This document shows positions 17,377-25,143 of a DNA stretch of 64,000 bases, one piece after another (within the stretch, counting starts at the first letter, position 1; each line of letters starts with the position of its first letter). Both the position numbers and the translations under genes were made by a program. Under the pieces are notes generated by a model that was not told the origin of the DNA, did not search any database, and saw only the letters and a list, made by a program, of their open reading frames with translations. The stretch comes from Planococcaceae bacterium Storch 2/2-2 (GTDB lineage: Bacteria > Bacillota > Bacilli > Bacillales_A > Planococcaceae), in assembly GCA_009740415.1 (NCBI GenBank), contig WOYE01000009.1:558001-622000 (forward strand). The letters run 5' to 3'.

Positions 17377-17398
17377 AAAAGAAGGAAGTCCTTCTTTT
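17377..17398. promoter_or_regulatory. Candidate operator for the RpiR-type regulator
   Basis: A perfect 10-bp inverted repeat (AAAAGAAGGA, two-base centre, mirror arm) sits 27 bases upstream of the rpiR-like start, in the leader of the operon. It could be the regulator's binding site. It may also act as a terminator for plus-strand transcription since a T-run follows. Confidence 0.4.
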
Positions 17399-17467
17399 TT
17401 CGAATAACGACACTTTATCACACAATAAAACAGAATACAAACTATTTTCAGAATATTTAAGAAGAAA

Positions 17468-17506
17468 GAAAAAAGCCCCTTCTTTCGGAGTGGTGAAAGA
17501 AGGGGA
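17468..17506 (-). terminator. Terminator of the small membrane protein gene
   Basis: An 11-bp stem (17476-17486 with 17495-17505) followed on the minus strand by a T-run. Confidence 0.85.
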
Positions 17507-17507
17507 G

Positions 17508-17867
17508 TTAGGTGAAACGGAGCGTGAGCCAAATGCTCCATACACTTAAACCAAAACCGATCGCGGCGACGAATCCGAGTGCGACGTCACCGACTTCGAC
17601 GCCGCGGTACAGAAGGACGATAAAAAGAGGAATTCCGACGAGTTGGCCGGAAGCCGAAATGCGACGAATGATAGGACGGTTCGATAACGAAGCGCCGATG
17701 CAGACGAAATAAAAGACGATGACACCCGTCATGACGGCACCGAGCGTCACCGGTTGGCCGGATGCGAGTTGATACGAATCGATGGCGTCCATCGGATGTT
17801 TCGCAGCGAGTGCGAGACCGACGAGCGCGACTAAACAGACCGCAAAAATCGAAAACCCACGAATCAT
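17508..17867 (-). CDS. Small membrane protein of unknown function
   Basis: The protein has 119 residues with four predicted membrane helices (about 4-22, 42-60, 72-90, 94-113) and short loops. A GGAGG site precedes ATG 17867. It is monocistronic and divergent from the EcsC gene. No family is recognised. Confidence 0.6.
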   Translation of the reverse strand: MIRGFSIFAVCLVALVGLALAAKHPMDAIDSYQLASGQPVTLGAVMTGVIVFYFVCIGASLSNRPIIRRISASGQLVGIPLFIVLLYRGVEVGDVALGFVAAIGFGLSVWSIWLTLRFT

Positions 17868-18022
17868 ACAAAACCTCCTTTCTTCCCTTTCATGTTACGC
17901 CAAACGTCCGTCAAAAGTTGCGCGTTTTTCAAAAAAAGAATGGGCGGCTGGAAAGCGGTGTACATGTACGTGTACGCCGTGCGCGGTACGATGATCATGA
18001 AACGACTAAAGGAGGAATGACG

Positions 18023-18664
18023 ATGAATGAAGTGAATGTAAAAAAAGAAGAACAACTAACAGAAGGTACGATGATGAAAATGTTGGAGTGGACGTACGAG
18101 AAGACGATGAACGGTTTACCGGGTACGTCATCCGCGTACGAGTTAATGAACGATTATGAAAGAAAACATGACAACGTCAACCGTGCAGCGAATGCACTCA
18201 TTCGAAACCAAAATATGAAAGCGGGCGCTTCTGGCTTTTTAACAGGAGTCGGCGGTTTCATTACGTTACCGGTTGCGGTACCGGCGAACGTCGCTTCTGT
18301 GTTGTACGTTCAAATGCGCATGATCGCAGCCGTCGCTTTACTCGGTGGGCACAATTTGAAAGACGATCAAGTGAAAACGCTCGTCTACGTCGCTTTGCTC
18401 GGGAACGCAGCGAACGAAGTGTTGAAACAGACCGGGATCAAAGTCGGAGAAAAAATAACACGAAGCCTCATCCAAAAAATACCGGGCAAAGCACTCACTG
18501 CGCTGAACCGAAAAGTCGGCTTCCGCCTCGTCACGAAATTCGGCCAAAAAGGCGCCATCAACTTAGGAAAAGGCATCCCTTTGATCGGCGGATTCATCGG
18601 CGGCGCACTCGACGTTACCTCAACGAACCTCGTCGGTAAAAAAGCGAAAGAGTTCTTTTTGTAA
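18023..18664 (+). CDS. EcsC family protein
   Basis: The protein has 213 residues from ATG 18023, nine bases after AAAGGAGG; a long upstream open frame is not translated as it lacks a site. The core GASGFLTGVGGFITLPVAVPANVASVLYVQMRMIAAVALLGG is diagnostic of the EcsC family, as are the later glycine-rich amphipathic segments (GKGIPLIGGFIGGALD). The function of EcsC domains is not well established; B. subtilis EcsC is encoded with an ABC transporter, which is not the case here. Confidence 0.8.
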   Translation: MNEVNVKKEEQLTEGTMMKMLEWTYEKTMNGLPGTSSAYELMNDYERKHDNVNRAANALIRNQNMKAGASGFLTGVGGFITLPVAVPANVASVLYVQMRMIAAVALLGGHNLKDDQVKTLVYVALLGNAANEVLKQTGIKVGEKITRSLIQKIPGKALTALNRKVGFRLVTKFGQKGAINLGKGIPLIGGFIGGALDVTSTNLVGKKAKEFFL

Positions 18665-18935
18665 TGACCGCATCATGATCGAGCAACCCGAACGACAACT
18701 ACACAGCGGTACGGACGACCGATTTTTTTGCTGAAGTCGGTCTTTTTTATAGTCGTGTTCTTTGAATGATTGACTCATTTTCAAAGTGGACGTTGTTTAG
18801 AAAAACCGATCGTGTTTCGCAGAATGGTCAGTGCATCCTGTAATGCAACGAAGGTCGTGCTCGTTTGGAAACAATGAATGAAACGGTTAAAAAACCGAGC
18901 CCTGCTATGAAGAGACTCGGTTTTGTCACGTTCGA
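18665..18935. terminator. Intergenic region with two convergent terminators
   Basis: The EcsC gene is closed by GACCGA/TCGGTC with a T-run (18717-18748). The pdxK gene is closed on the minus strand by a stem of AACCGAG and CTCGGTT (about 18890-18925). Between them about 130 bases hold nothing I recognise. Confidence 0.65.
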
Positions 18936-19769
18936 TCAAATGCGTTCGACAGTAACGTCAGGACGGCCGTAACGGTTCGCGGCACCGTGCATGACGGGGC
19001 CGACGTAGTCGTTTAAGCGCCATCCGTGTTCGATCGCAGCAGCGACGAAGGCTTTCGCTTCGATGACGGCTTCTTTCGTCGATAAGCCGTTCGCGAGGTT
19101 GGCGGTGATCGCAGCAGCGAACGTACAGCCCGCTCCGTGGTTCCAATGCGATTTCACTTTGTTCACCTTTAACGCGTAATGCTTGGTGCCGTCGTAAAAG
19201 AGGTCGACCGCTTCATCGCCTTCGATCGCGCTTCCGCCTTTAATGACGACGGTACGCGCGCCGTATGCGTGAATGCGTTCCGCCGCTTCTTTCATGTCGT
19301 CGAGCGTTTTCGGTGTTTTCATCCGTGCGAGTTGACCCGCTTCGAATAAGTTCGGTGTCGTCACTTCGGCATGCGGTAGTAAATATTCAATCATCGCGTC
19401 CGTATTGCCGGGATTTAAGACGTCGTCTTCTCCTTTACAGACCATGACCGGGTCGATGACGACATGCGTCGTTCCGGATTGTTCGATCGCGCGCCCTGCG
19501 AGTTGAATGACTTCCTCGTTCGCAAGCATCCCTGTTTTCATCGCGTCAATGCCCGTTGAAAGCGCCGTATCGATTTGACGTTGCAACACGTCGGTTGGCA
19601 ATGCGTATACGCCGTGTGCCCAATGGTTGTTCGGGTCCATCGTAACGACGACGGTTAACGCCGTCATGCCGTACGTTCCGTGTTCTTGAAATGTTTTTAA
19701 GTCCGCTGCAATGCCTGCGCCACCTGATGTGTCCGAGCCTGCAATCGTTAATGTTTTTTTCATTGTCAT
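18936..19769 (-). CDS. pdxK: Pyridoxine/hydroxymethylpyrimidine kinase
   Basis: The protein has 277 residues; ATG 19769 is chosen since AAAGGGG lies eight bases before it, rejecting an in-frame start further up. Ribokinase-fold motifs are clear: AGSDTSGGAGIAADLKTF at the N-terminus, KTGMLAN, VIDPVMVCKG, and the anion-hole HGAGCTFAAA. The whole chain follows B. subtilis PdxK rather than ThiD (for example VVVTMDPNNHWAHGVY). It phosphorylates pyridoxine, pyridoxal and pyridoxamine in vitamin B6 salvage. Monocistronic with its own terminator. Confidence 0.9.
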   Translation of the reverse strand: MTMKKTLTIAGSDTSGGAGIAADLKTFQEHGTYGMTALTVVVTMDPNNHWAHGVYALPTDVLQRQIDTALSTGIDAMKTGMLANEEVIQLAGRAIEQSGTTHVVIDPVMVCKGEDDVLNPGNTDAMIEYLLPHAEVTTPNLFEAGQLARMKTPKTLDDMKEAAERIHAYGARTVVIKGGSAIEGDEAVDLFYDGTKHYALKVNKVKSHWNHGAGCTFAAAITANLANGLSTKEAVIEAKAFVAAAIEHGWRLNDYVGPVMHGAANRYGRPDVTVERI

Positions 19770-19959
19770 GTGCTTTACCCCTTTTCTCATACGTTGCGTC
19801 CCATTATACGCTTTCGGTGCGAAAGACGAGAGGTTCAGTTTATTGAAAAAGGAGAAGGTCAGTTAAAAAAGAGCATTTCATGACAACTCGTTCGTTTGTC
19901 CCCTTTTTTGCGTCATTTTTGATAAAATGAAGAAAATGATAACGAAAGAAGGAAGGTTT

Positions 19960-20640
19960 ATGCGGCGGGTATTAGTCATAGAAGCGGATCGTGGACTACA
20001 TTTGATGATCCGAGAAGCGTTAGAACAAGAAGGGTGGCACGTCGTTTCTGCCTATTCATTAAGAGAAGGCGATTTGCGGTTGAGCGCCCTCATCGATCTC
20101 GTCTTATTGGACGTTCACGTCACCGATGGCAATGCGTACGTTTGGCGGGAACGGTTGCGGGAGCGGCTCGACCTCCCCGTTTTATTTTTAACGTCTTGTG
20201 AATTAGCGGTCAATGAAGCGACGGGAGAACCGCTCGCCGGTGACGATTATTTAATGAAGCCGCTCGCGTTCAACGTCCTCTGTGCACGAGCGCGCGCCGT
20301 TCTTCGGACGTCACGCCACGAAGAAGGCATCGTCTGGGGCGGCGGACCGTTTCGCTTTTCTTTTTCGACGATGCGCTACTACAAATACGGGAGACCGTTA
20401 CGGCTCAGTTTGAACGAACAAAAATTGTTGAAGTCGCTCGTTTGCGCGGAAGGGAAGTCGGTGTCGTACGAGACGTTGTTGCAAGATGTGTGGGGCGATC
20501 AATCGGCTCACGTCGGAAGAAGCGCGTTGACAGCGACGATGAAACGACTGCGGATGAAAATTGAAGACGTGCCGTCGCATCCGGAATATTTGCAAACGGT
20601 GTACGGCATCGGGTACCGTTGGAATGGAGACGGGTCGTAA
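19960..20640 (+). CDS. Orphan OmpR-type response regulator
   Basis: The protein has 226 residues from ATG 19960 (GAAGGAAGG ahead). The receiver domain has the acidic pair Glu8/Asp10, phospho-acceptor Asp51 (LVLLDVHV), Thr78 and Lys100. The first acid is Glu-Ala-Asp instead of the usual Asp-Asp, which can still bind Mg. The C-terminal winged helix ends in the typical YLQTVYGIGYRW. No sensor kinase is adjacent; the next gene overlaps its operon. The 21-kb-distant kinase at 40553 is a formal but unproven partner. Confidence 0.85.
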   Translation: MRRVLVIEADRGLHLMIREALEQEGWHVVSAYSLREGDLRLSALIDLVLLDVHVTDGNAYVWRERLRERLDLPVLFLTSCELAVNEATGEPLAGDDYLMKPLAFNVLCARARAVLRTSRHEEGIVWGGGPFRFSFSTMRYYKYGRPLRLSLNEQKLLKSLVCAEGKSVSYETLLQDVWGDQSAHVGRSALTATMKRLRMKIEDVPSHPEYLQTVYGIGYRWNGDGS

Positions 20641-20667
20641 ATGGGACTCGAGAGAGGAGGAAGTCGA

Positions 20668-21000
20668 TTGACACGTTCGAATCAATGGACGGAAGAAGAA
20701 CTCGTCTTCCTATGGGATCATTATCAGTTCGTCGAGCAGTGCGCTTCAGCGACGCGCGCGGTCGAAATCGACTGGTTGTACCGGATGATGAATCGTTTGA
20801 GCGAAGGGGAACGTCGTCCGTTTCATTCGCGCACATTACAAAGCATCCGTGCGAAATGGGCGAATATGGAACGACTCGCGACAGAAGGGGACGACGCGCC
20901 GCGTGTAACGAAAGCGGAGCGGGACGTCGCCACGCGATTTTCGGAAGAAACGGATCGCTCGTCATACGTTCGCGCCTTGTACAATGCCTATTTATGGTGA
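20668..21000 (+). CDS. Hypothetical Myb/SANT-like small protein
   Basis: The protein has 110 residues read from TTG 20668, seven bases after AGGAGG; an ATG at 20641 directly abuts the regulator stop but has no site. The start (NQWTEEELVFLWDHYQFV) and a later HSRTLQSIRAKWANM look like the tryptophan-spaced helices of SANT/Myb-type DNA-binding modules seen in phage and Bacillus RsfA-like proteins. Cotranscribed with the response regulator, so a role in the same circuit is possible. Confidence 0.5.
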   Translation: MTRSNQWTEEELVFLWDHYQFVEQCASATRAVEIDWLYRMMNRLSEGERRPFHSRTLQSIRAKWANMERLATEGDDAPRVTKAERDVATRFSEETDRSSYVRALYNAYLW

Positions 21001-21002
21001 GA

Positions 21003-21043
21003 AAAAACGCATTTTTCTACAAATGTAGAGAAATGCGTTTTTT
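21003..21043. terminator. Bidirectional terminator
   Basis: AAAAAACGCATTT pairs with AAATGCGTTTTTT around an inner TCTAC/GTAGA stem, serving the convergent genes on both sides. Confidence 0.85.
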
Positions 21044-21477
21044 TACGGGCCGGGATCACTCGTCGGAACGACGTGAAACGTATAATCGCGCGTCCATGTT
21101 TTTTCGTCGTACGTCCCTTTTTTCGTCATGTCGGTCACTTCTAAAACGAACCGGTACGTACCAGCCGACGGGATGAGCGCATCGATCGGCAACCGAACGT
21201 GTAACGTATCGAGAGCGTCAGGCGAGACACGAAATTCACGGTCGGACTCCATTTTAAAATGTTCACTTGCGATTTCTTCATCCGCCTCATTGAGTAGCCG
21301 AACGCGCAATAACAGGTGGACGTCTTCGGCTACTCGGTAAACGATCGAACATGCGAGTCGAAATGTTTCTCTCATCGGAAACCGTTTCATTCGTACAATC
21401 GCAATCGGTGAATCGGTCGTTTTGTCGGCCGTTTGAGCAGCGGCGTCAATTAAATACGTATAACCGATATTGATCAT
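21043..21477 (-). CDS. Hypothetical beta-rich cytoplasmic protein
   Basis: The protein has 144 residues, with AAAGGAG before ATG 21477. It has no signal peptide. The pattern of alternating strands (CSIVYRVAEDVHLLLRVRLLNEADEEI, LHVRLPIDALIPSAGTYRFVLEV) suggests an immunoglobulin-like sandwich. I do not recognise a function. Confidence 0.55.
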   Translation of the reverse strand: MINIGYTYLIDAAAQTADKTTDSPIAIVRMKRFPMRETFRLACSIVYRVAEDVHLLLRVRLLNEADEEIASEHFKMESDREFRVSPDALDTLHVRLPIDALIPSAGTYRFVLEVTDMTKKGTYDEKTWTRDYTFHVVPTSDPGP

Positions 21478-21671
21478 TCGTGCAGACTCCTTTCCATTCT
21501 CATGTTATTTTAACGTATTTTTAATGAAAAAGGTTTCCAGACACTCTTACATCTTCCAAATTAAGCGAAAAGTCACACACTTTCTATGGAATGGGCGACG
21601 AATGTCATCGAGTGTGGGAAGTAGACAACGTTCGACTCATTTGATACGATTAAAGTACAAACTTCATATCG

Positions 21672-21750
21672 AGGCGCATTCTAGGGTTCCGCACGTCGTG
21701 GTCTGGTCCGAGAGAATGCCCGCTCCAAACGGAGTGACACGGAAGGAGAA
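21672..21750 (+). ncRNA. Guanidine-I riboswitch (ykkC RNA)
   Basis: The conserved stretches of the class appear in order and spacing: CTAGGGTTCCG (21681-21691), CTGGTCCGAGAG (21703-21714), a variable hairpin CGCTCC..GGAG, and ACACGG with AAAAGCC after it. Stem P1 pairs CATTC with GAATG. The RNA binds guanidinium and, when bound, prevents formation of the terminator that follows. It stands directly before two SMR genes, its usual target. Confidence 0.9.
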
Positions 21751-21751
21751 A

Positions 21752-21795
21752 AGCCTGGGAGATACTGTTTACAGTATGTCCCGGGCTTTTTTTAA
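21752..21795 (+). terminator. Riboswitch-controlled terminator
   Basis: AGCCTGGGA and TCCCGGGCT form the outer stem, ATACTG/CAGTAT the inner one, with seven T following. Its 5' arm overlaps the end of the guanidine aptamer, so ligand binding and termination exclude each other. Confidence 0.85.
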
Positions 21796-21817
21796 TGGAG
21801 CGATGGAGGAAAGGGTG

Positions 21818-22159
21818 ATGGAGATGAAAGGTTGGATGATGATCATTGGGGCGGCTTGTTTTGAAGTCGTCTGGGTGACCGGGTTGAAACATGCGACGAG
21901 TGTCGGAGAGTGGCTCATCACACTCGTTGCGATCGGCATTAGTTTTTATTATTTAATTCGCGCGGGAGATCATATGGCCGTCGGTACGGCGTATGCGGTA
22001 TTCGTCGGACTCGGCACCGTCGGGACGACACTCGTCGGCATCGTTTATTTCGGAGAACCGTTCCGCTGGATGACGATCGTGTTGATCCTCATCTTGCTCG
22101 TCGGAGTGATCGGGTTATCGCTCGTGCCGAGCCGTGAAGAGAAAGGAGAGCGATTGTAA
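21818..22159 (+). CDS. SMR guanidinium exporter subunit (YkkC-like)
   Basis: The protein has 113 residues from ATG 21818, eight bases after GGAGG. Four membrane helices with the SMR pattern: essential Glu in AACFEVVWVTGLKHA, GTAYAVFVGLGTVGTTLVGIVYFGE. A charged tail (SREEKGERL) marks it as the longer subunit of a paired SMR. With its overlapping neighbour it should form a heterodimeric exporter of guanidinium under the riboswitch. Confidence 0.88.
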   Translation: MEMKGWMMIIGAACFEVVWVTGLKHATSVGEWLITLVAIGISFYYLIRAGDHMAVGTAYAVFVGLGTVGTTLVGIVYFGEPFRWMTIVLILILLVGVIGLSLVPSREEKGERL

Positions 22160-22476
22160 TGGCATGGGTTTTGTTAATCATCGCCGGTCTGTTTGAAATG
22201 CTCGGCGTTTCGTCGATTCACGCCGTACGCGAGCGCGTCACTGTTCGCTCGGTCGCACAGTTTGTCGGTTCGTTCGGAATGAGTTTTTTGTTACTCGGCC
22301 TTGCGATGAAGACCCTTCCGATGGGGGTCGCATACGCTGTATGGACAGGAATTGGCGCATCGGGCGGAGCGATTTTAGGGATCATTCGGTTCGGTGAGTC
22401 GAGAGAGGCAATCCGTCTCTTTTTCATCGGACTGATCATCGCTGCCGCCGTCGGATTAAAACTCGTCGCCGGTTGA
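22159..22476 (+). CDS. SMR guanidinium exporter subunit (YkkD/SugE-like)
   Basis: The protein has 105 residues, with ATG overlapping the upstream stop (TAATG). It carries LLIIAGLFEMLGVSSIHA with the essential Glu, MGVAYAVWTGIGASGGAILGIIRFGES, which is close to the Gdx/SugE branch of the SMR family. It pairs with the upstream subunit. Guanidinium export with proton antiport is the established role of this branch. Confidence 0.9.
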   Translation: MAWVLLIIAGLFEMLGVSSIHAVRERVTVRSVAQFVGSFGMSFLLLGLAMKTLPMGVAYAVWTGIGASGGAILGIIRFGESREAIRLFFIGLIIAAAVGLKLVAG

Positions 22477-22483
22477 TAATAGA

Positions 22484-22515
22484 AGAAGAGGTGCACCTCC
22501 GTGCATCTCTTTTTA
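22484..22515 (+). terminator. Terminator of the SMR operon
   Basis: GAGGTGCAC and GTGCATCTC form a stem around CTCC, followed by TTTTT. Confidence 0.7.
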
Positions 22516-22631
22516 TTTGTCTAAAAATGGGAATGCGAGGGATTTTACAAAAAGTCGTCATCAATCGAACAGTCCGTTAACAATCGGTCGTTATAGTGAA
22601 AAGGCAAGATCAATTAAAGGAGGAATGGAAC

Positions 22632-23570
22632 ATGAATCGTTGGAAAGTGTGGATGACTGCAATGACATTACTTCTCGTCGTCGTACTCGCGGCTTGTTCG
22701 GATGAAGGAGAGACGGATGGAGAAGCGAAAGAGACGGAAGGAAAAGTAGAAGCGTCGGCGGATTGGCCGGAGACGTTACGAGTCGGTGTCGTTCCGTCAG
22801 AAGATGAGTCGGGTGTATCGGAACGAATGGAGCAGTTTACTGAACAGCTCGGAGACGCTCTTAACCTCGACACAGAAGTGTTTATGGGAACGGATTACAA
22901 CGCGGTCATTGAAGCGATGCGTACGGGTAACATCGACATTGCCTTTTTCGGACCGTTCGCTTACGTACTAGCGAATGAACGAAGCGGCGCTGAAGTGTTC
23001 GCGATCGGTGGTAAAAGTGAAGATGACATTACGTATACGAGTGCGATCATCGTACCGAAAGATTCGACTGCAAAAACGCTTTCTGATTTGAAAGGAACGG
23101 ACTTTTTGTTCGTCGATCCCGCATCGACGTCGGGGCATATTTTCCCACGTGCGAAAGTGATCGAAGAGCTCGGTGTGACGAACGATGAAGTGGAAGAGCA
23201 ATTCAAAAGCGTTTCCTTCTCCGGTTCACACGACGCTTCGATTTTAGCGATCGTGAACGGGCAAGCGGACGGTGCAGCGGTAGCGACTGATGTGATGGAG
23301 ACGATGATCGATCAAGGCGTCGTTTCAGAAGATGACTTTACGATCATCGCTCAGTCGGATCCGATTCCACGTGGTCCGGATGCGTACCGTGGCGATTTGC
23401 CAGACGATTTGAAAGAAGCGATTCAAACGTTTTATTACGAATACGAAGATGACAAGTTTTTTGAAGAACGTGGCATTAGCGGATTTTACCCTGTGAACGA
23501 TGAAGCGTTCGACGTCGTACGCGAGACAGCGGAACGTCTCGGGATGAGTCCAGAAGAGTTGTTGAAGTAA
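22632..23570 (+). CDS. phnD: Phosphonate/phosphite-type ABC transporter, substrate-binding lipoprotein
   Basis: The protein has 312 residues from ATG 22632 (AAAGGAGG ahead). Signal peptide with lipobox LAACS. The PhnD family core is clear: RVGVVPSEDESGVSERMEQF, NIDIAFFGPFAYVLA, the serine-rich anion site FVDPASTSGHIFPRA and SFSGSHDASILAIVNGQADGAAV. The family binds phosphonates, phosphite, hypophosphite or phosphate esters. The next genes are the matching ATPase and two permeases, followed by a glycerophosphodiesterase, so an organophosphorus product is the likely ligand. Confidence 0.88.
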   Translation: MNRWKVWMTAMTLLLVVVLAACSDEGETDGEAKETEGKVEASADWPETLRVGVVPSEDESGVSERMEQFTEQLGDALNLDTEVFMGTDYNAVIEAMRTGNIDIAFFGPFAYVLANERSGAEVFAIGGKSEDDITYTSAIIVPKDSTAKTLSDLKGTDFLFVDPASTSGHIFPRAKVIEELGVTNDEVEEQFKSVSFSGSHDASILAIVNGQADGAAVATDVMETMIDQGVVSEDDFTIIAQSDPIPRGPDAYRGDLPDDLKEAIQTFYYEYEDDKFFEERGISGFYPVNDEAFDVVRETAERLGMSPEELLK

Positions 23571-23579
23571 TGACAAATG

Positions 23580-23612
23580 AAGAAGTCTCGTTTCGGCGAA
23601 GGCTTCTTTTTT
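23580..23612 (+). terminator. Attenuator between phnD and phnC
   Basis: AAGAAG...CTTCTT stem with six T, located between the binding protein and the ATPase gene, with only 56 bases separating them. Partial termination would explain higher levels of the binding protein, as is common in ABC operons. Confidence 0.65.
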
Positions 23613-23626
23613 AAGGAGTGAAATCG

Positions 23627-24373
23627 ATGTTGCAGTTGAAACGAGTGAGCAAGTCGTATGAACGGGGGTCGTTTGCGGTGCGTGACGTGTCGCTTGCGAT
23701 CGACCGTGGGGAATTCGTGTCGATTATCGGGCCGAGCGGAGCGGGGAAAAGTACGCTTCTTCGGATGATGAATCAACTCGTCCGTCCGACGGAAGGGACG
23801 GTAACGTTTCAAGAGAAAGAGATGACGAGTCGGTCGGACCGACAGTTGCGCCCGATTCGTCGTGAAATCGGGATGATTTTTCAAGGGTTTCATTTAGTGA
23901 ACCGCTCGACCGTCTTACAAAACGTATTGCAAGGTCGGCTCGGTTACAGTTCGACCGTGCGGGGGATGTTCGGTCGGTACAAAAAAGAAGATCGCGCATT
24001 CGCGATGTCGCTTTTAGAGCGGGTCGGTATGGAAACGTTCGCCGATAAGCGGGCCGATCAATTGAGCGGTGGACAACAGCAACGTGTCGCCATTGCACGA
24101 GCGTTGGCGCAACGTCCGTCGCTATTGTTAGCTGATGAGCCGATCGCGAGTCTCGATCCGACCGCTTCACGAGGCGTCATGGATTTGTTGCGACAAATCG
24201 CTGAAGAAGAGCACATTACGTGCGTCGTCAACTTACACCAAGTCGAAGTGGCGCGTTCGTACAGCACGCGCATCATCGGGATGAAAGAAGGAACGTGCTT
24301 TTTCGACGCTTCTCCTCGCGAGTGGACGGCGGAACGGTTCGAACAGTTGTATGAAAGCGATGCGTTTCGATGA
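23627..24373 (+). CDS. phnC: Phosphonate-type ABC transporter, ATP-binding protein
   Basis: The protein has 248 residues from ATG 23627, eight bases after AAGGAG; an in-frame GTG at 23618 is too close to it. Walker A GPSGAGKST, Q-loop GMIFQGFHLV, signature LSGGQQQR, Walker B LLLADEP and H-loop NLHQ are complete. NQLVRPTEG, STVLQNVLQGRLGY and the NLHQVEVARSY segment are typical of the PhnC branch. It ends in ATGA overlap with the first permease. Confidence 0.9.
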   Translation: MLQLKRVSKSYERGSFAVRDVSLAIDRGEFVSIIGPSGAGKSTLLRMMNQLVRPTEGTVTFQEKEMTSRSDRQLRPIRREIGMIFQGFHLVNRSTVLQNVLQGRLGYSSTVRGMFGRYKKEDRAFAMSLLERVGMETFADKRADQLSGGQQQRVAIARALAQRPSLLLADEPIASLDPTASRGVMDLLRQIAEEEHITCVVNLHQVEVARSYSTRIIGMKEGTCFFDASPREWTAERFEQLYESDAFR

Positions 24374-24384
24374 GAGGGAATCGA

Positions 24385-25143
24385 ATGAAGTCATTTCGAA
24401 CGATCGGGACGGTCGGTATGCTCGTTCTACTATTCGTTTGGTCGTATCGTTCGGTCGATTTTCGGTTCGGCGATTTATGGAAAGGGCTCGGTGAAACGCG
24501 TTCGTTCATTTGGCACGATTTGTTGCCACCGGACGTTTCGGCGCTTCCGAGCTTCATTGAACCGGCGCTTCAAACGATTTATATGAGCTTTATCGCGATG
24601 GTGTTAGCGAGCGTTTGTGCGTTTTTCTTTTCATTTTTCGCAGCGTATACGACGAGTCCGCATCCGTTGTTCCGGTACGTCGTGCGAGGGGCGGCTTCGT
24701 TTTTTCAAGCGATTCCAGCACTCGTTTGGGTCTTAATTTTAGTAGCGGCTTACGGACTCGGTCCACTCGTCGGAACGATTGCACTTTTTTTAAGTGGAAC
24801 GGGTTTGTTGACGCGCTCGTTTGCGGAAGTGATCGAAGAAATCGATGAAGGGCCGGTAGAGGCGGTACGTGCGACCGGCGCGAACTGGTGTCAAGTGATG
24901 GCGCGTGCTGTCGTTCCTCAAGCGTTGCCAGGGATCGTCGGCTGGGCGTTTTATAAGTTCGATTTAAACATTCGAGAAGCGGCGGTGATCGGGATGGTCG
25001 GTGGGGGCGGCATCGGATTTTCGATGCAAAAGTCGCTCCAGCTGTTTCAATACCGTGAAGCGAGTATGGCGATCGTTCTCATTTTCGTCCTCGTCTTGCT
25101 CATCGAATACGTGACACGTCGTGTACGGGAGGCGTTGTTATGA
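24385..25143 (+). CDS. phnE: Phosphonate-type ABC transporter, permease 1
   Basis: The protein has 252 residues from ATG 24385, after AGAGGGA; a start at 24370 would overlap the ATPase stop and is possible. It has about six membrane helices and the PhnE family EAA loop (DEGPVEAVRATGANWCQVMARAVVPQALPG). The start LPPDVSALPSFIEPALQTIYMSF is usual for PhnE. It forms the channel with the second permease. Confidence 0.88.
   Translation: MKSFRTIGTVGMLVLLFVWSYRSVDFRFGDLWKGLGETRSFIWHDLLPPDVSALPSFIEPALQTIYMSFIAMVLASVCAFFFSFFAAYTTSPHPLFRYVVRGAASFFQAIPALVWVLILVAAYGLGPLVGTIALFLSGTGLLTRSFAEVIEEIDEGPVEAVRATGANWCQVMARAVVPQALPGIVGWAFYKFDLNIREAAVIGMVGGGGIGFSMQKSLQLFQYREASMAIVLIFVLVLLIEYVTRRVREALL

Noticed and set aside
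17762-18022. Upstream extension of the EcsC gene by 87 codons
   Set aside because: The extension runs antisense through the small membrane protein gene, has Arg-rich shadow composition and no ribosome site. AAAGGAGG before ATG 18023 marks the real start.
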